DNA from: Streptomyces cyaneogriseus subsp. noncyanogenus
GTDB taxonomy: Bacteria; Actinomycetota; Actinomycetes; Streptomycetales; Streptomycetaceae
NCBI RefSeq assembly: GCF_000931445.1
Contig: NZ_CP010849.1
Coordinates: 5,394,001 to 5,458,000 of the forward strand
Direction: 5' to 3'
DNA: 64,000 bases
Part shown: piece by piece, positions 16,912 through 24,831 of the stretch
Layout of the letters: each line of letters opens with the position of its first letter
Position numbering within the stretch: position 1 is the stretch's first letter
Position numbers and translations under genes: made by a program
The notes under the pieces: generated by a model
What the model was told of the DNA's origin: nothing
The model's input: the letters and a program-made list of their open reading frames with translations, nothing else
The model's database searches: none

Positions 16912-18275
16912 CGCTGGACCACGTGGTCGTCGGTGACCTCCCGCAGCGTCTCGTCGTATCCGGCGGCGGCCTCCTCGACGGACAGATCACCGGTGGTGAC
17001 CCCCTCCATCGCCTCCTGGATGGCCGTGGACACCTTCGGGTACGCCGGGTAGGCGGGCCGGTAGTGGGTGAAGGCGACGAGACCGGTGAAGAACTCGGTG
17101 CCGGGCTGCGCGTCGGCGTAGGACGGGTCGGCCGCCACGTCCTTGCGCACGGCGATCCCGGAGTTGGCGACGTACCACTTCTTGGCGTTCGCCTTGGTCT
17201 GCATCGTCCTGATGAACTCGAAGGCCAGATCGGGATTGCCGGCCTTCGCGGGGATCGTCCAGGTCCAGCCGCCGGACATGCTCACCTTGCCGGGCGCCTG
17301 CCCGTGCTGCGTCGGCATGTACGCGAGCCCCAGTTTCCGCGACCACTCAGGCCACTCGTGCCCGCTGCCCGGCAGCCAGTCCTGCGGGAGCCAGGAGCCG
17401 TCGAGCGCGATGCCGAGCTTGCCCTTGGGCAGCAGATCGCCGCGGACGATGGTCTGGATGTTGGGGTCGAGGGCGGTGGAGACGTCGGGGCCGAGCTTCT
17501 CCTCGTAGACGGTCTCGACGAAGGCGAGGGCGTCCTTGAAGCCGTCGCCGCCGGTGACCCACTTCTTGCTCGTCTCGTCGTAGAGCGGATCGGTCGTGCC
17601 GTCGCCGGTCCCGTACAGCAGCATCTGGAAGCCCTGCATGGTGGCGGCCTCGCCGGCGGGCTTGCCGGTGTAGACGTTGAGCGGGGTGACGCCGGGGACC
17701 TCGGCCTTGATGGTGCGGGCCGCGTCGAGGATGTCGTCCCAGGTCTTCGGCTGCCAGGGGGTGGGGATGCCGGCCTTGGCGAAGACGCCCTTGTCGTACC
17801 AGAGCCCGCGGGCGTCGGTGCCGTCCGGGACGCCGTACGTCTTCCCGTCCTCCCCGCGGGCCGCCGCCTTGGCGGTGTCGATGAACTGGTCCCAGTCCGG
17901 CCACTTGGCGAGGTAGGCGTCGAGGGGCCTGAGGTACCCGCTGGTGATGTCGCTGTTGACGAGGAAGGTGTCCTCGTAGACCAGGTCCGGGGCCGTCTTC
18001 GGGGAGCGCAGCATCTGCTGGACCTTGGTGTAGTACTCCGAGTCCGGGGCCTTGATGGGGACCAGTTCCACCTTCTTGCCCGGATGGCTCTGCTCGAACT
18101 GCCGCTTGATGTCGGCCAGATAGTCGTCCGTCACATGGATGGAATTGTCCGTCGACTGCTTGAAGGAGACCTTCACGGTGTCCGGGTCGCCGCCGCTGCC
18201 GCCGCCGCAGGCGGTGAGAGCGGTGGCGGCGAGGAGGACGGGGAGGAGAGTGGCTGCGGTGGGGCGCACGGGCAT
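16908..18275 (-). CDS. Extracellular sugar-binding lipoprotein of ABC transporter
   Basis: A solute-binding protein of about 455 residues, family SBP_bac_1. The ATG at 18275 gives a classic lipoprotein signal: a short basic start, hydrophobic core, and lipobox LTAC near residue 22 followed by GGGSGG. A GGAGG lies 2-3 bp before this ATG, a tight spacing; an in-frame GTG at 18293 is an alternative. The mature part has the two-lobe pattern of sugar-binding proteins with several Trp/Tyr segments (GGWTWTIPAKAG). It is the first gene of a binding protein-MalF-MalG operon. A weak TGGTCT-like element upstream was judged too poor for a DasR site. Confidence 0.93.
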   Translation of the reverse strand: MPVRPTAATLLPVLLAATALTACGGGSGGDPDTVKVSFKQSTDNSIHVTDDYLADIKRQFEQSHPGKKVELVPIKAPDSEYYTKVQQMLRSPKTAPDLVYEDTFLVNSDITSGYLRPLDAYLAKWPDWDQFIDTAKAAARGEDGKTYGVPDGTDARGLWYDKGVFAKAGIPTPWQPKTWDDILDAARTIKAEVPGVTPLNVYTGKPAGEAATMQGFQMLLYGTGDGTTDPLYDETSKKWVTGGDGFKDALAFVETVYEEKLGPDVSTALDPNIQTIVRGDLLPKGKLGIALDGSWLPQDWLPGSGHEWPEWSRKLGLAYMPTQHGQAPGKVSMSGGWTWTIPAKAGNPDLAFEFIRTMQTKANAKKWYVANSGIAVRKDVAADPSYADAQPGTEFFTGLVAFTHYRPAYPAYPKVSTAIQEAMEGVTTGDLSVEEAAAGYDETLREVTDDHVVQR

Positions 18276-18564
18276 GACCTCCAGGCGGCGCACGTCGTTG
18301 TGGCGTGGAGAGGACTGCCGTGTGAACGTAGGAGCGGTGGTCTGGTCAGGTCAAGGGGACCGTACCCCGCCTGGGGGAGGCGGTCGGCTTCTCCCGCTTT
18401 CACGGCTCGGACGAGTGCGCGGAGTGCTCCGCGGGAGTCGACGAGGGGGGGACCCTTCTGTCCGGCGACGGTGAGGCGGGTGTGGCCTGTGGGGTCGGTG
18501 CCTGTGTGGATGCGGTCGTGGCCCATGGCGTAGAAGGGCTCTCCCCAGGTGATGCCGGAGTGCG

Positions 18565-19440
18565 CTATTCCGGTGGCTTGGCGGCCCAGGTGCAGGCTCG
18601 GGCGGCTTCGGTGGGGGCGTTGGCGCGGATGTAGGCGTCGACGGACTGAAGCCAGCACGCGCGGGCGTCGGCGGGGCGGTCGGCACCCTCGTGGGCGCGG
18701 GCCAGGTTTTCGAGGGTCTGGCCCGCCCAGTACCAGTCCTCGAACTCCCGGAAGATCTCCAGGGCCTTGCCGAACGCCTCGATCGCCTCCGCCATCCGGC
18801 CCTCCCCCTTCAGGGCGAGGCCAAGGCCGATCCATGCCTTGGCCTCGTTGTGGCGGTCCCCGGCGGTCTGGAACAGGTCGCGGGCGCGAGCGAGGGCGTC
18901 GATCGCTTCCTTCACCCGGCCGGCCTTCTGCAGAGCGAGGCCGAGATTGTTCCACGCCGCTGCCTCGCCGTGGCGGTCTGCGATGGTCTGGAACAGGTCG
19001 CGGGCGCGGGTATGGGCGTCGATCGCCTCCTCCACCCGGCCCGCCTCCTCCAGGGCGCTGCCGAGACTGTGCCATGCCGTGGCCCCGCCGTGGCGGTCCC
19101 CGGCGGCCTGGCACAGGTCGAGGTCGCGGGTGTGGGCGTCGATCGCCTCCTCCACCCGCCTCGCCTCCCGCAGGGCGAGGCCGAGGTTGTTCCACGCCGC
19201 TGCCTCGCCGTCGCGGTCCCCGGCACGGTGTGCGGCCTCCTGAGCGGCACGGCTGACCGTGATCGAGTCGTCGAAGTACCGCCGCCAGTCGAGATACGTC
19301 CACAGGCACAGCGCCAGCCTCACCGCCGTGTCCGCGTACCGCTCCTCCCGCGCCCACAACGCCGCCGCCACCAGCCCCGCCCGCTCCGAGTCCAGCCACG
19401 CCAACGCCTGCCCCCGGTCCCCGAACCGCTCCGGCTCCAC
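18565..19440 (-). CDS. C-terminal TPR half of STAND NTPase, separated by assembly artefact
   Basis: About 292 residues that continue the NTPase fragment encoded at 19733-21013. The peptide starts VEPERFGDRGQALAWLDSERAG, the same words as residues in the plus-strand paralogue at 22447-24831. After a helical linker come four to five TPR units of 40 residues (AAWNNLGLALREARRVEEAI and relatives), encoded by 120-bp DNA repeats, then a closing helical segment. The open frame appears to begin inside library-linker DNA at 19461, which is not a real start. Deleting 19441-19732 joins this piece in frame to the N-terminal half. The TPR array is the expected ligand-sensing part of an NLR-like protein. 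Confidence 0.85.
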   Translation of the reverse strand: MEPERFGDRGQALAWLDSERAGLVAAALWAREERYADTAVRLALCLWTYLDWRRYFDDSITVSRAAQEAAHRAGDRDGEAAAWNNLGLALREARRVEEAIDAHTRDLDLCQAAGDRHGGATAWHSLGSALEEAGRVEEAIDAHTRARDLFQTIADRHGEAAAWNNLGLALQKAGRVKEAIDALARARDLFQTAGDRHNEAKAWIGLGLALKGEGRMAEAIEAFGKALEIFREFEDWYWAGQTLENLARAHEGADRPADARACWLQSVDAYIRANAPTEAARACTWAAKPPE

Positions 19441-19482
19441 CGTAATAACTTCGTATAGCATACATTATACGAAGTTATACGA
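19441..19482. other. 454 Titanium paired-end linker (contains loxP), copy 1
   Basis: A 42-nt AT-rich block whose central 34 bp (19445-19478) is a perfect loxP site: 13-bp arms ATAACTTCGTATA and TATACGAAGTTAT around spacer GCATACAT. The flanks CGTA and ACGA match the reverse strand of the 454 Titanium paired-end linker as I remember it. It interrupts the NTPase-TPR gene and is an assembly artefact. Confidence 0.95.
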
Positions 19483-19520
19483 GAGGTTGTTCCACGCCGC
19501 TGCCTCGCCGTCGCGGTCCC
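19483..19520. repeat. 38-bp duplicate of 19183-19220 between linkers
   Basis: These 38 bp, from GAGGTTGTTCC to TCGCGGTCCC, are identical and in the same orientation to 19183-19220 in the TPR-coding region. They look like a mate-pair read end carried into the consensus with its linkers. Confidence 0.9.
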
Positions 19521-19562
19521 TCGTATAACTTCGTATAATGTATGCTATACGAAGTTATTACG
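19521..19562. other. 454 Titanium paired-end linker (contains loxP), copy 2
   Basis: The same 42-nt linker in the opposite orientation (begins TCGTATAACTTCG, ends GTTATTACG). The loxP core is 19525-19558 with spacer ATGTATGC, the complement of copy 1. Confidence 0.95.
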
Positions 19563-19662
19563 AGCGGCGTGGAACAATCTCGGCCTCGCTCTGTAGAAGG
19601 CCGGCCGGGTGAAGGACGCGATCGACGCCCTCGCTCGCGCCCGCGACCTGTTCCAGACCGCC
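19563..19662. repeat. 100-bp inverted copy of 18862-18961 between linkers
   Basis: By base-by-base comparison this block equals the reverse complement of 18862-18961 at 98 of 100 positions. One of the two differences creates a TAG stop in the TPR frame. It is a read fragment from the same TPR gene placed in the wrong orientation. Confidence 0.9.
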
Positions 19663-19704
19663 TCGTATAACTTCGTATAATGTATGCTATACGAAGTTAT
19701 TACG
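19663..19704. other. 454 Titanium paired-end linker (contains loxP), copy 3
   Basis: A third copy of the 42-nt linker, same orientation as copy 2; loxP core 19667-19700. After it the genuine genome sequence resumes with a 28-bp overlap (19705-19732 equals 19413-19440). Confidence 0.95.
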
Positions 19705-19732
19705 CCCGGTCCCCGAACCGCTCCGGCTCCAC
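19705..19732. repeat. 28-bp direct duplicate of 19413-19440 flanking the artefact
   Basis: The bases immediately before linker copy 1 and immediately after copy 3 are the same 28-mer (from CCCGGTCCCCG to CCGGCTCCAC). True contiguous sequence therefore runs 19440 to 19733. The removed length, 292 bp, restores the reading frame. Confidence 0.9.
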
Positions 19733-21013
19733 CCTCCCCGGCAACCACCGCAACCGGTCATCAGCCGCATCCGCCCACCGGTAATAGAACCCCAGCACCC
19801 GCTCCCGCGCCGCCTCCCCCTCCTCCCGCAACCCCGCATCCCCCGCCACGACACCCGCCCCGAACTCCCGCACCAAGTCATGCACCCGCCAGCGCACAGC
19901 GGCAGCCGTCCCGCTGCCGCCCCGCACCGACGCGACGAGATGTGTGGCGGCCAGTTCCTCCAGCAGTGCCACCACGGACTTCACGTCGAGGTCGGCAAGT
20001 GTCGCGATCGCCTCCGTCCCCGTCTCCGCCCCCGGCGCCAGGCACAGCAGTCGCAGCAACCGGGCCTGATCGGCCGGCAGCCGACGGTACGAGGTCTCCA
20101 GCACGGGACGCAGCGCGAGCGACCGCCCGTACAGGTCCGTCCCGGGGCTACCGCCGTCGAGGAAGGCCACCGCGTCCCCGGCCTCCCGGATGTCGGCCAC
20201 CAGGGAAGCGATCTCCCGGTGCCGTCGCCGACGCAGCATGCCCGCGGCGATGTGCAGGGCCAGGGGCAGGTGACCGCAGAGGCCGGCCAGCTCGCGCAGG
20301 GCGTCCGGCTCGCGGGCCGGGCGGTCGTCGCGTTCGTCGGTGTCGTGCAAGGCCTGCGTCACCAGGGCCACGGAGTCGTCCGGTGCGAGTGTCTCCAGGT
20401 CGATGAGCCGCACCGCGAGGGAGTCGGGCCGGTCCCGGGACGTGATGAGCACCCGGTGGTGGTCCGTGCCGGGCAGCAGCGGCAGGTACTGGGACGGGTC
20501 CGACGCGTTGTCCAGGATCAGCAGCGTCCGGTCCCGCCGGCCGGCGAGCAGCGCCCGGTACGCGTCGTACTGCCGCTCCGCCGTCGGCGGCAGATCCCGG
20601 TCCCGTACGCCGAGCGCGTCCAGCAGTGCCAGGACCGCCTGGTCGGCCGTGACCGGGTCGTCGTCGTATCCGCGCAGGTCGACGAAGAGTGTGCCGCCGG
20701 GGAACCAGCCCTGCCCGCACGCCCGGTGCGCCGCCTCCACCGCCAGGGCGGTCTTGCCGATGCCGCCCATGCCGGTGACGGCGGAGATCAGGACGGCGGA
20801 GTCGGCGGAGTCCGGGGCCAGCCGGGGAAGCAGGCGGTCCAGATCCTCCGTACGGCCGGTGAAGCCCAAAGGGCGTGGCGGCAGCGTGGCCGTCGCCCGC
20901 GGGGCCGGGCCGTGGCCGGTGCCCCTACCGCTGTTCCCCGCCCTTCCCGGTGACCGGTCCGAGGAAGACCCCGCCCCGGAAGTCGATGTGGTCGCCTCCG
21001 TAGCGGGCGCCAC
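19733..21013 (-). CDS. STAND/NB-ARC NTPase, N-terminal half, interrupted by assembly artefact
   Basis: The nucleotide-binding half of an NLR-like ATPase. Motifs in order: PRPLGFTGR before the NTPase; P-loop GMGGIGKTALAVEAAH; LFVDLRGYDDDPV; Walker B LLILDNASDP; the arginine-containing VLITSRDRP; GLPL-like LAGLCGHLPLALHIAAGM; then winged-helix-like VHDLVREFGAGVVAG. The C-terminal TPR half is at 18565-19440. A GTG at 21013 would start a separate protein overlapping the phosphorylase gene by 89 bp. Alternatively, dropping one G from the GGGG run near 20938 fuses the phosphorylase and NTPase frames. The plus-strand paralogue (22447-24831) shares the same order. Likely role: a signal-sensing ATPase of a defence or regulatory system; the function is inferred. 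Confidence 0.8.
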
Positions 21014-21779
21014 CCGCTTGGGGCCCCTCCTCGGAGTCGCCGCCCGTGCCCCTCGGCCGTTGCTTGCGCAGTACGGCGACGGCCACCCGCGCCGCCTGCG
21101 CGGCGGCCAGTTCCTGCGAGCCCGAGGCGTCGGCGGCGGCCTTCCCGGGGTCGGCGTGGTCGCTGATGCCGCGGATGACCAGCGCGTCCAGCGAGCCGTT
21201 GACCAGGGCGGCATGGGCCGCGCCGGAGCCTTCCATCTCGATGGCGTACGCGTCGTTGTAGGTACGGCGGATGAAGTCGGCCAGCGCCGATCTGTCGTCG
21301 GCCAGGACCACGTCCCCGGCCGCGATCGGTCTGCGATGGCCTCGGATGTCCTTCAGCTCCCGCAGCGCCGAGCGCGCCGTCTGCACCAGGCGGTGGGAGC
21401 CGTGCCAGACCTCGGGACGGGCGTGGAAGCCCTCCGGGGTCTGCTTGCCGCCCTGGAAGGCGTACACCTTCGTCCCGACGACGACGTCCCCGATCTCCAG
21501 CTCGGCCTTCAGCCCGCCCGCGACTCCGACGAACAGCAGCACTTCCGGGCGCAGCCACTCCACGAGCTGCGTCGCGAGCGTCGCCGTGTTCAGCGCGCCC
21601 TCGCCGAGCTCCGCGACCGCCACCCGCCAGGCCGTACCGCCGAGCCGGCCGATCTCCACACGGGTCCCGTTGCGGTGCACGTCCTCCTCAAGGTCCGTCA
21701 GGTGGGCGGCTACGGCGTCGTACTCCACCGGCAGCGCGGTGAGGACGACGGCGGTGGCGGTGTGCTGCGGCTCGGGCAT
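20925..21779 (-). CDS. Effector-type nucleoside phosphorylase/nucleosidase (PNP_UDP_1)
   Basis: A 284-residue protein related to MTA/SAH nucleosidases. Seen: ALPVEYDAVAAHL (residues 15-27), the phosphate/ribose loop FVGVAGG (83-89), the substrate motif EMEGSGAAHA (181-190) and the catalytic-Asp segment ISDHAD (205-210). After about residue 240 comes a flexible tail ending with DHIDFRGGVFLGPV (263-276). Almost the same motif occurs at residues 93-106 of the NTPase at 22447-24831. PNP domains of this type are often fused to NB-ARC/NACHT ATPases in actinobacteria and fungi. Here the stop falls 8 residues after the motif and the NTPase continues in another frame, so fusion by a one-base correction is possible. 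Divergent from the membrane-protein gene, 45 bp away. Confidence 0.85.
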   Translation of the reverse strand: MPEPQHTATAVVLTALPVEYDAVAAHLTDLEEDVHRNGTRVEIGRLGGTAWRVAVAELGEGALNTATLATQLVEWLRPEVLLFVGVAGGLKAELEIGDVVVGTKVYAFQGGKQTPEGFHARPEVWHGSHRLVQTARSALRELKDIRGHRRPIAAGDVVLADDRSALADFIRRTYNDAYAIEMEGSGAAHAALVNGSLDALVIRGISDHADPGKAAADASGSQELAAAQAARVAVAVLRKQRPRGTGGDSEEGPQAGGARYGGDHIDFRGGVFLGPVTGKGGEQR

Positions 21780-21824
21780 CTGCCTAAGGTACTGGCAAGC
21801 CGATGGGGGAGGGGGACGGTCACC

Positions 21825-22397
21825 GTGGCCGAACACGACGTCAGCGTCGGACAGTTGCTGCTCGCCGAGTACCAGAGCGTGAAGGACGAGCAGAAGGCGC
21901 GGATCGGGTTCCGCGACAACCTGCTGTACGTCACGCTGGCCGTGGTCGCCGCCGTCATCGCCGCCGCGGCGCAGGCCGAGGAGCCGGCGATGCTGCTGGC
22001 GCTGCCGCCGGTGTGTGTCGTCCTCGGATGGACGTACCTGGTCAACGACGAGAAGATCTCCGCGATCGGGCTGTACGTGCGGGACGAGCTGGGGCCCCGG
22101 CTGGCGGCCCAGGCCACCGCGGCCGGTGGCGGCGGCGCGGACTTCTCGACCTTCGGCTGGGAGGCGTACCACCGGCGCGACGCGCGCCGCAGGTCCCGCA
22201 AGGCGATCCAGTGCGTCGTGGACCTGGTCGCCTTCTGCGCCGTACCGATCGCCGCGCTCGCCGTGTTCTGGGCGAGCGGGGACGCCGGTGTGCTGCTGAT
22301 CGGTCTGTCGGTGGTGGAGGCGCTCGCGGTGGTGGGGCTCGGGGCCCAGGTGGTGCTGTACACCAGGCCCGCGGGACGGGCCCCGACCGGCCCGTGA
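21825..22397 (+). CDS. Membrane protein of the NLR-like locus
   Basis: A 190-residue protein starting at the GTG at 21825 behind a GGGGGA-type site. The N-terminus (residues 1-30) is helical and charged. Two hydrophobic segments follow close together (about 31-50 and 52-70), then a cytosolic-looking loop (about 75-130) and two more hydrophobic segments (about 131-150 and 152-175). I do not recognise the family. It is divergent from the phosphorylase gene and 49 bp before the second NTPase-TPR gene, so it may be a membrane component or effector for that system; this is inference from position only. Confidence 0.75.
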   Translation: MAEHDVSVGQLLLAEYQSVKDEQKARIGFRDNLLYVTLAVVAAVIAAAAQAEEPAMLLALPPVCVVLGWTYLVNDEKISAIGLYVRDELGPRLAAQATAAGGGGADFSTFGWEAYHRRDARRRSRKAIQCVVDLVAFCAVPIAALAVFWASGDAGVLLIGLSVVEALAVVGLGAQVVLYTRPAGRAPTGP

Positions 22398-22446
22398 CGC
22401 CGTACCGTTGACCCACGACCGGGACGCGGTGGGGGAACAGGGAAGC

Positions 22447-24831
22447 ATGAGAGCGGCGTTGCTTGCGGCACTGGCCGGGGGCGCGGGCGGGGATGCCGGG
22501 CGCAAGGCGGTGGAGGAGCTGGCGCGGGCGGTCGACTTGGACGCCGGGGCGCCGGTCCGGGAGCTGGCCCGGGCGGCGGAGGACCCGGCGCGGCGGGACG
22601 CCGTACGGGCGTGGGGGGAACGGCTCGCCGGGCTGCTGGGCGGCGAGCCCGGCGTCGCCGGGGCCGTGGCGCGGGCCATGGAGGAGCAGGCACCGGGCAG
22701 TACGGCGACCTGGTACCGCGGTGACCACACCGACTTCCGCGGCGGTGTCTTCCTGCGGGAGGTCGTCGGCGTGCAGATCGTCATCCAGTCGGGCGGGGCC
22801 GTCGCTCCGGAGGCCCTCGCCGGGCTGCCGCCCCGGCCGGGCGGCTTCACCGGGCGGGCCGCGGAGACCGACGCCCTGCTGGCGGCGCTGGATCCGGCGG
22901 CCCCGAGCCCGGCTGCCGTGCTGGTCGCCGCCGTCTCCGGGCTCGGCGGCATCGGCAAGACCGCGCTGGCCGTGGAGACCGCGCACCAGGCGTGCGCGCG
23001 CGGGTGGTTCCCGGGCGGGGCCCTCTTCGTCGACCTGCACGGGTACGACTCCGAGCCGGTGACCGCCGACCGGGGCCTCCACGCCCTGCTGCGGGCGCTC
23101 GGGGTGCGGCCCGAGGACCTTCCGGCCACGGCGGACGAGCGGGCGGTGCTGTACCGCTCGGTGCTGGCCGAACGGGCGCGCGAGCGCGGGCCCGTGCTGA
23201 TCCTCGCGGACAACGCCTCGTCCCCGGAACAGGTACGGCCCCTGCTCCCCGGCGACACCCGGCACCGCGTCCTCGTCACCTCGCGCGACCGGCTGCCGCA
23301 ACTGGGAGCGCGCCTCGTGGCCTTGGACGAGCTGACCCCGGCGGAGGCGTACGGGCTCCTCGACCGCGCCCTGCGCATCGCCGACCCGGACGACACCCGC
23401 ATCGCCGACGACCCCGGCGCCGCCGAGCGACTGGCCGGCCTCTGCGGACACCTGCCGCTCGCCCTCCAGATCGCCGCCGCGCTCCTGGCGGAGGACCCGG
23501 ACAAGCCGGTGACCGAGCTGGTGGCGGAACTGGCCGAGTCCCACGACCGTCTCGACGACCTCTACGACGGCGAGCGCAGCGTCCGCGCCGCGTTCGAACT
23601 GTCGTACCACCGGCTGCCGCCCGAGCAGGCCCGGCTGCTGCGGCTGCTGGCCCTCGCGCCGGGGCCGGAGGCGAGCGAGGAGATGATCGCCGCGCTGGTC
23701 GGCGCCGATGCGGCGCCTGCGCGTGAGCTGAGGGCCTTGGCCCGGGCCCACCTCGTGGAGCGGGGGAGTGGGCGTGGGTGGTGGCGGATGCATGACCTTG
23801 TGCGGGTGTTCGGGGCGGGGGTGGTGGCCGGGGATGCGGGGTTGCGGGAGGAGGGGGAGGCGGCGCGGGAGCGGGTGCTGGGGTTCTATTACCGGTGGGC
23901 GGATGCGGCTGATGACCGGTTGCGGTGGTTGCCGGGGAGGGTGGAGCCGGAGCGGTTCGGGGACCGGGGGCAGGCGTTGGCGTGGCTGGACTCGGAGCGG
24001 GCGGGGCTGGTGGCGGCGGCGTTGTGGGCGCGGGAGGAGCGGTACGCGAACACGGCGGTGAGGCTGGTGCTGTGCCTGTGGACGTATCTCCGCTGGCGGC
24101 GGTACTTCGACGACTTGATCACGGTCAACCGCGCCGCTCAGGAGGCCGCACACCGCGCCGGGGACCGCCACGGCGAGGCCATGGCGTGGAACAACCTCGG
24201 CCTCGCCCTGCGGCAGGTGGGCCAGGTGGAGGAAGCGATCGACGCCCACACCCGCGACCTCGACCTGTGTCAGGCCGTAGGGGACCGCCACAACGAGGCC
24301 ATGGCGTGGAACAACCTCGGCAGCGCCCTGCAGGAGGCGGGCCGGATGGAGGAGTCGATCGACGCCCACACCCGCGCCCGCGACCTGCATCAGGCCGTAG
24401 GGGACCGCCACTGCGAGGCCGGGGCGTGGAACAACCTCGGCATCGCCCTGGGGGAGGCGGGCCGGGCGGAGGAGTCGATCGACGCCCACAGCCGTGCCCG
24501 CGACCTGCATCAGGCCGTGGGGGACCGCCACGGCGAGGCCGGGGCGTGGAACAACCTCGGCAGCGCCTTGCGGGAGGCGGGCCGGGCGGAGCAGGTGATC
24601 GAGGCGTACGGCAAGGCCCTGGAGATCTACCAGGAGTTCGAGGACTGGTACGGGACGGGCCTGACCCTCGAAAACCTGGGCTTCGCCCACGAGGGCGCCG
24701 GCCGCCCCGTCGCCGCCCGCGCCTGCTGGCTTCAGTCCGCCGACGCCTACACCCGCGCCAACGCCCCTGCCGAAGCCGCCCGAGCCCGCAGCCGAGCCAC
24801 CGAACTCGACGAGGGCGAGACCACCCCCTAA
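22447..24831 (+). CDS. STAND/NB-ARC NTPase with C-terminal TPR array (NLR-like)
   Basis: A 794-residue protein starting at the ATG at 22447 (GGGAA site upstream). Residues 1-85 are an Ala-rich helical domain. Residues 93-106 carry DHTDFRGGVFLREV, matching the C-terminal motif of the phosphorylase at 20925-21779. The NTPase core has P-loop GLGGIGKT (165-172), Walker B LILADNA (251-257), VLVTSRDRL (275-283) and GLCGHLPLALQI (331-342). Residues about 570-790 are TPRs built of 40-residue units encoded by almost exact 120-bp repeats. A 219-bp block is identical to the inverted paralogue. Its stop overlaps that of the convergent response regulator. A role as sensor ATPase in defence or developmental signalling is inferred. 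Confidence 0.9.
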   Translation: MRAALLAALAGGAGGDAGRKAVEELARAVDLDAGAPVRELARAAEDPARRDAVRAWGERLAGLLGGEPGVAGAVARAMEEQAPGSTATWYRGDHTDFRGGVFLREVVGVQIVIQSGGAVAPEALAGLPPRPGGFTGRAAETDALLAALDPAAPSPAAVLVAAVSGLGGIGKTALAVETAHQACARGWFPGGALFVDLHGYDSEPVTADRGLHALLRALGVRPEDLPATADERAVLYRSVLAERARERGPVLILADNASSPEQVRPLLPGDTRHRVLVTSRDRLPQLGARLVALDELTPAEAYGLLDRALRIADPDDTRIADDPGAAERLAGLCGHLPLALQIAAALLAEDPDKPVTELVAELAESHDRLDDLYDGERSVRAAFELSYHRLPPEQARLLRLLALAPGPEASEEMIAALVGADAAPARELRALARAHLVERGSGRGWWRMHDLVRVFGAGVVAGDAGLREEGEAARERVLGFYYRWADAADDRLRWLPGRVEPERFGDRGQALAWLDSERAGLVAAALWAREERYANTAVRLVLCLWTYLRWRRYFDDLITVNRAAQEAAHRAGDRHGEAMAWNNLGLALRQVGQVEEAIDAHTRDLDLCQAVGDRHNEAMAWNNLGSALQEAGRMEESIDAHTRARDLHQAVGDRHCEAGAWNNLGIALGEAGRAEESIDAHSRARDLHQAVGDRHGEAGAWNNLGSALREAGRAEQVIEAYGKALEIYQEFEDWYGTGLTLENLGFAHEGAGRPVAARACWLQSADAYTRANAPAEAARARSRATELDEGETTP
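23830..24048. repeat. 219-bp perfect inverted repeat with minus-strand NTPase gene
   Basis: This stretch is identical to the reverse complement of 19733-19843 joined to 19333-19440 (that is, after removing the linker artefact). It encodes the linker between NTPase and TPR domains. Sequence outside it diverges, suggesting recent gene conversion or assembly cross-talk. Confidence 0.85.
24161..24640 (+). repeat. Four tandem 120-bp TPR-coding repeats
   Basis: GCGTGGAACAACCTCGGC recurs at exactly 120-bp steps (24184, 24304, 24424, 24544), with the intervening ATCGACGCCCACA words also repeated. Each unit encodes one 40-residue TPR. Such arrays expand and contract easily and are hard to assemble with short reads. 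Confidence 0.9.

Noticed and set aside
18320..18345. DasR-like operator upstream of the sugar-binding protein gene
   Set aside because: A TGGTCT-like half is present, but the other half matches the known palindrome poorly (about 8 of 12 core positions).
19441..19704. Native or engineered Cre-lox recombination cassette
   Set aside because: The loxP sites sit inside sequence matching a library linker, are separated only by short duplicates of local DNA, and no cre, marker or cargo is present. A sequencing-library origin explains every base.
24161..24640. CRISPR-like or transposon repeat
   Set aside because: The 120-bp units are in frame and encode TPR helices, so coding function explains the periodicity.
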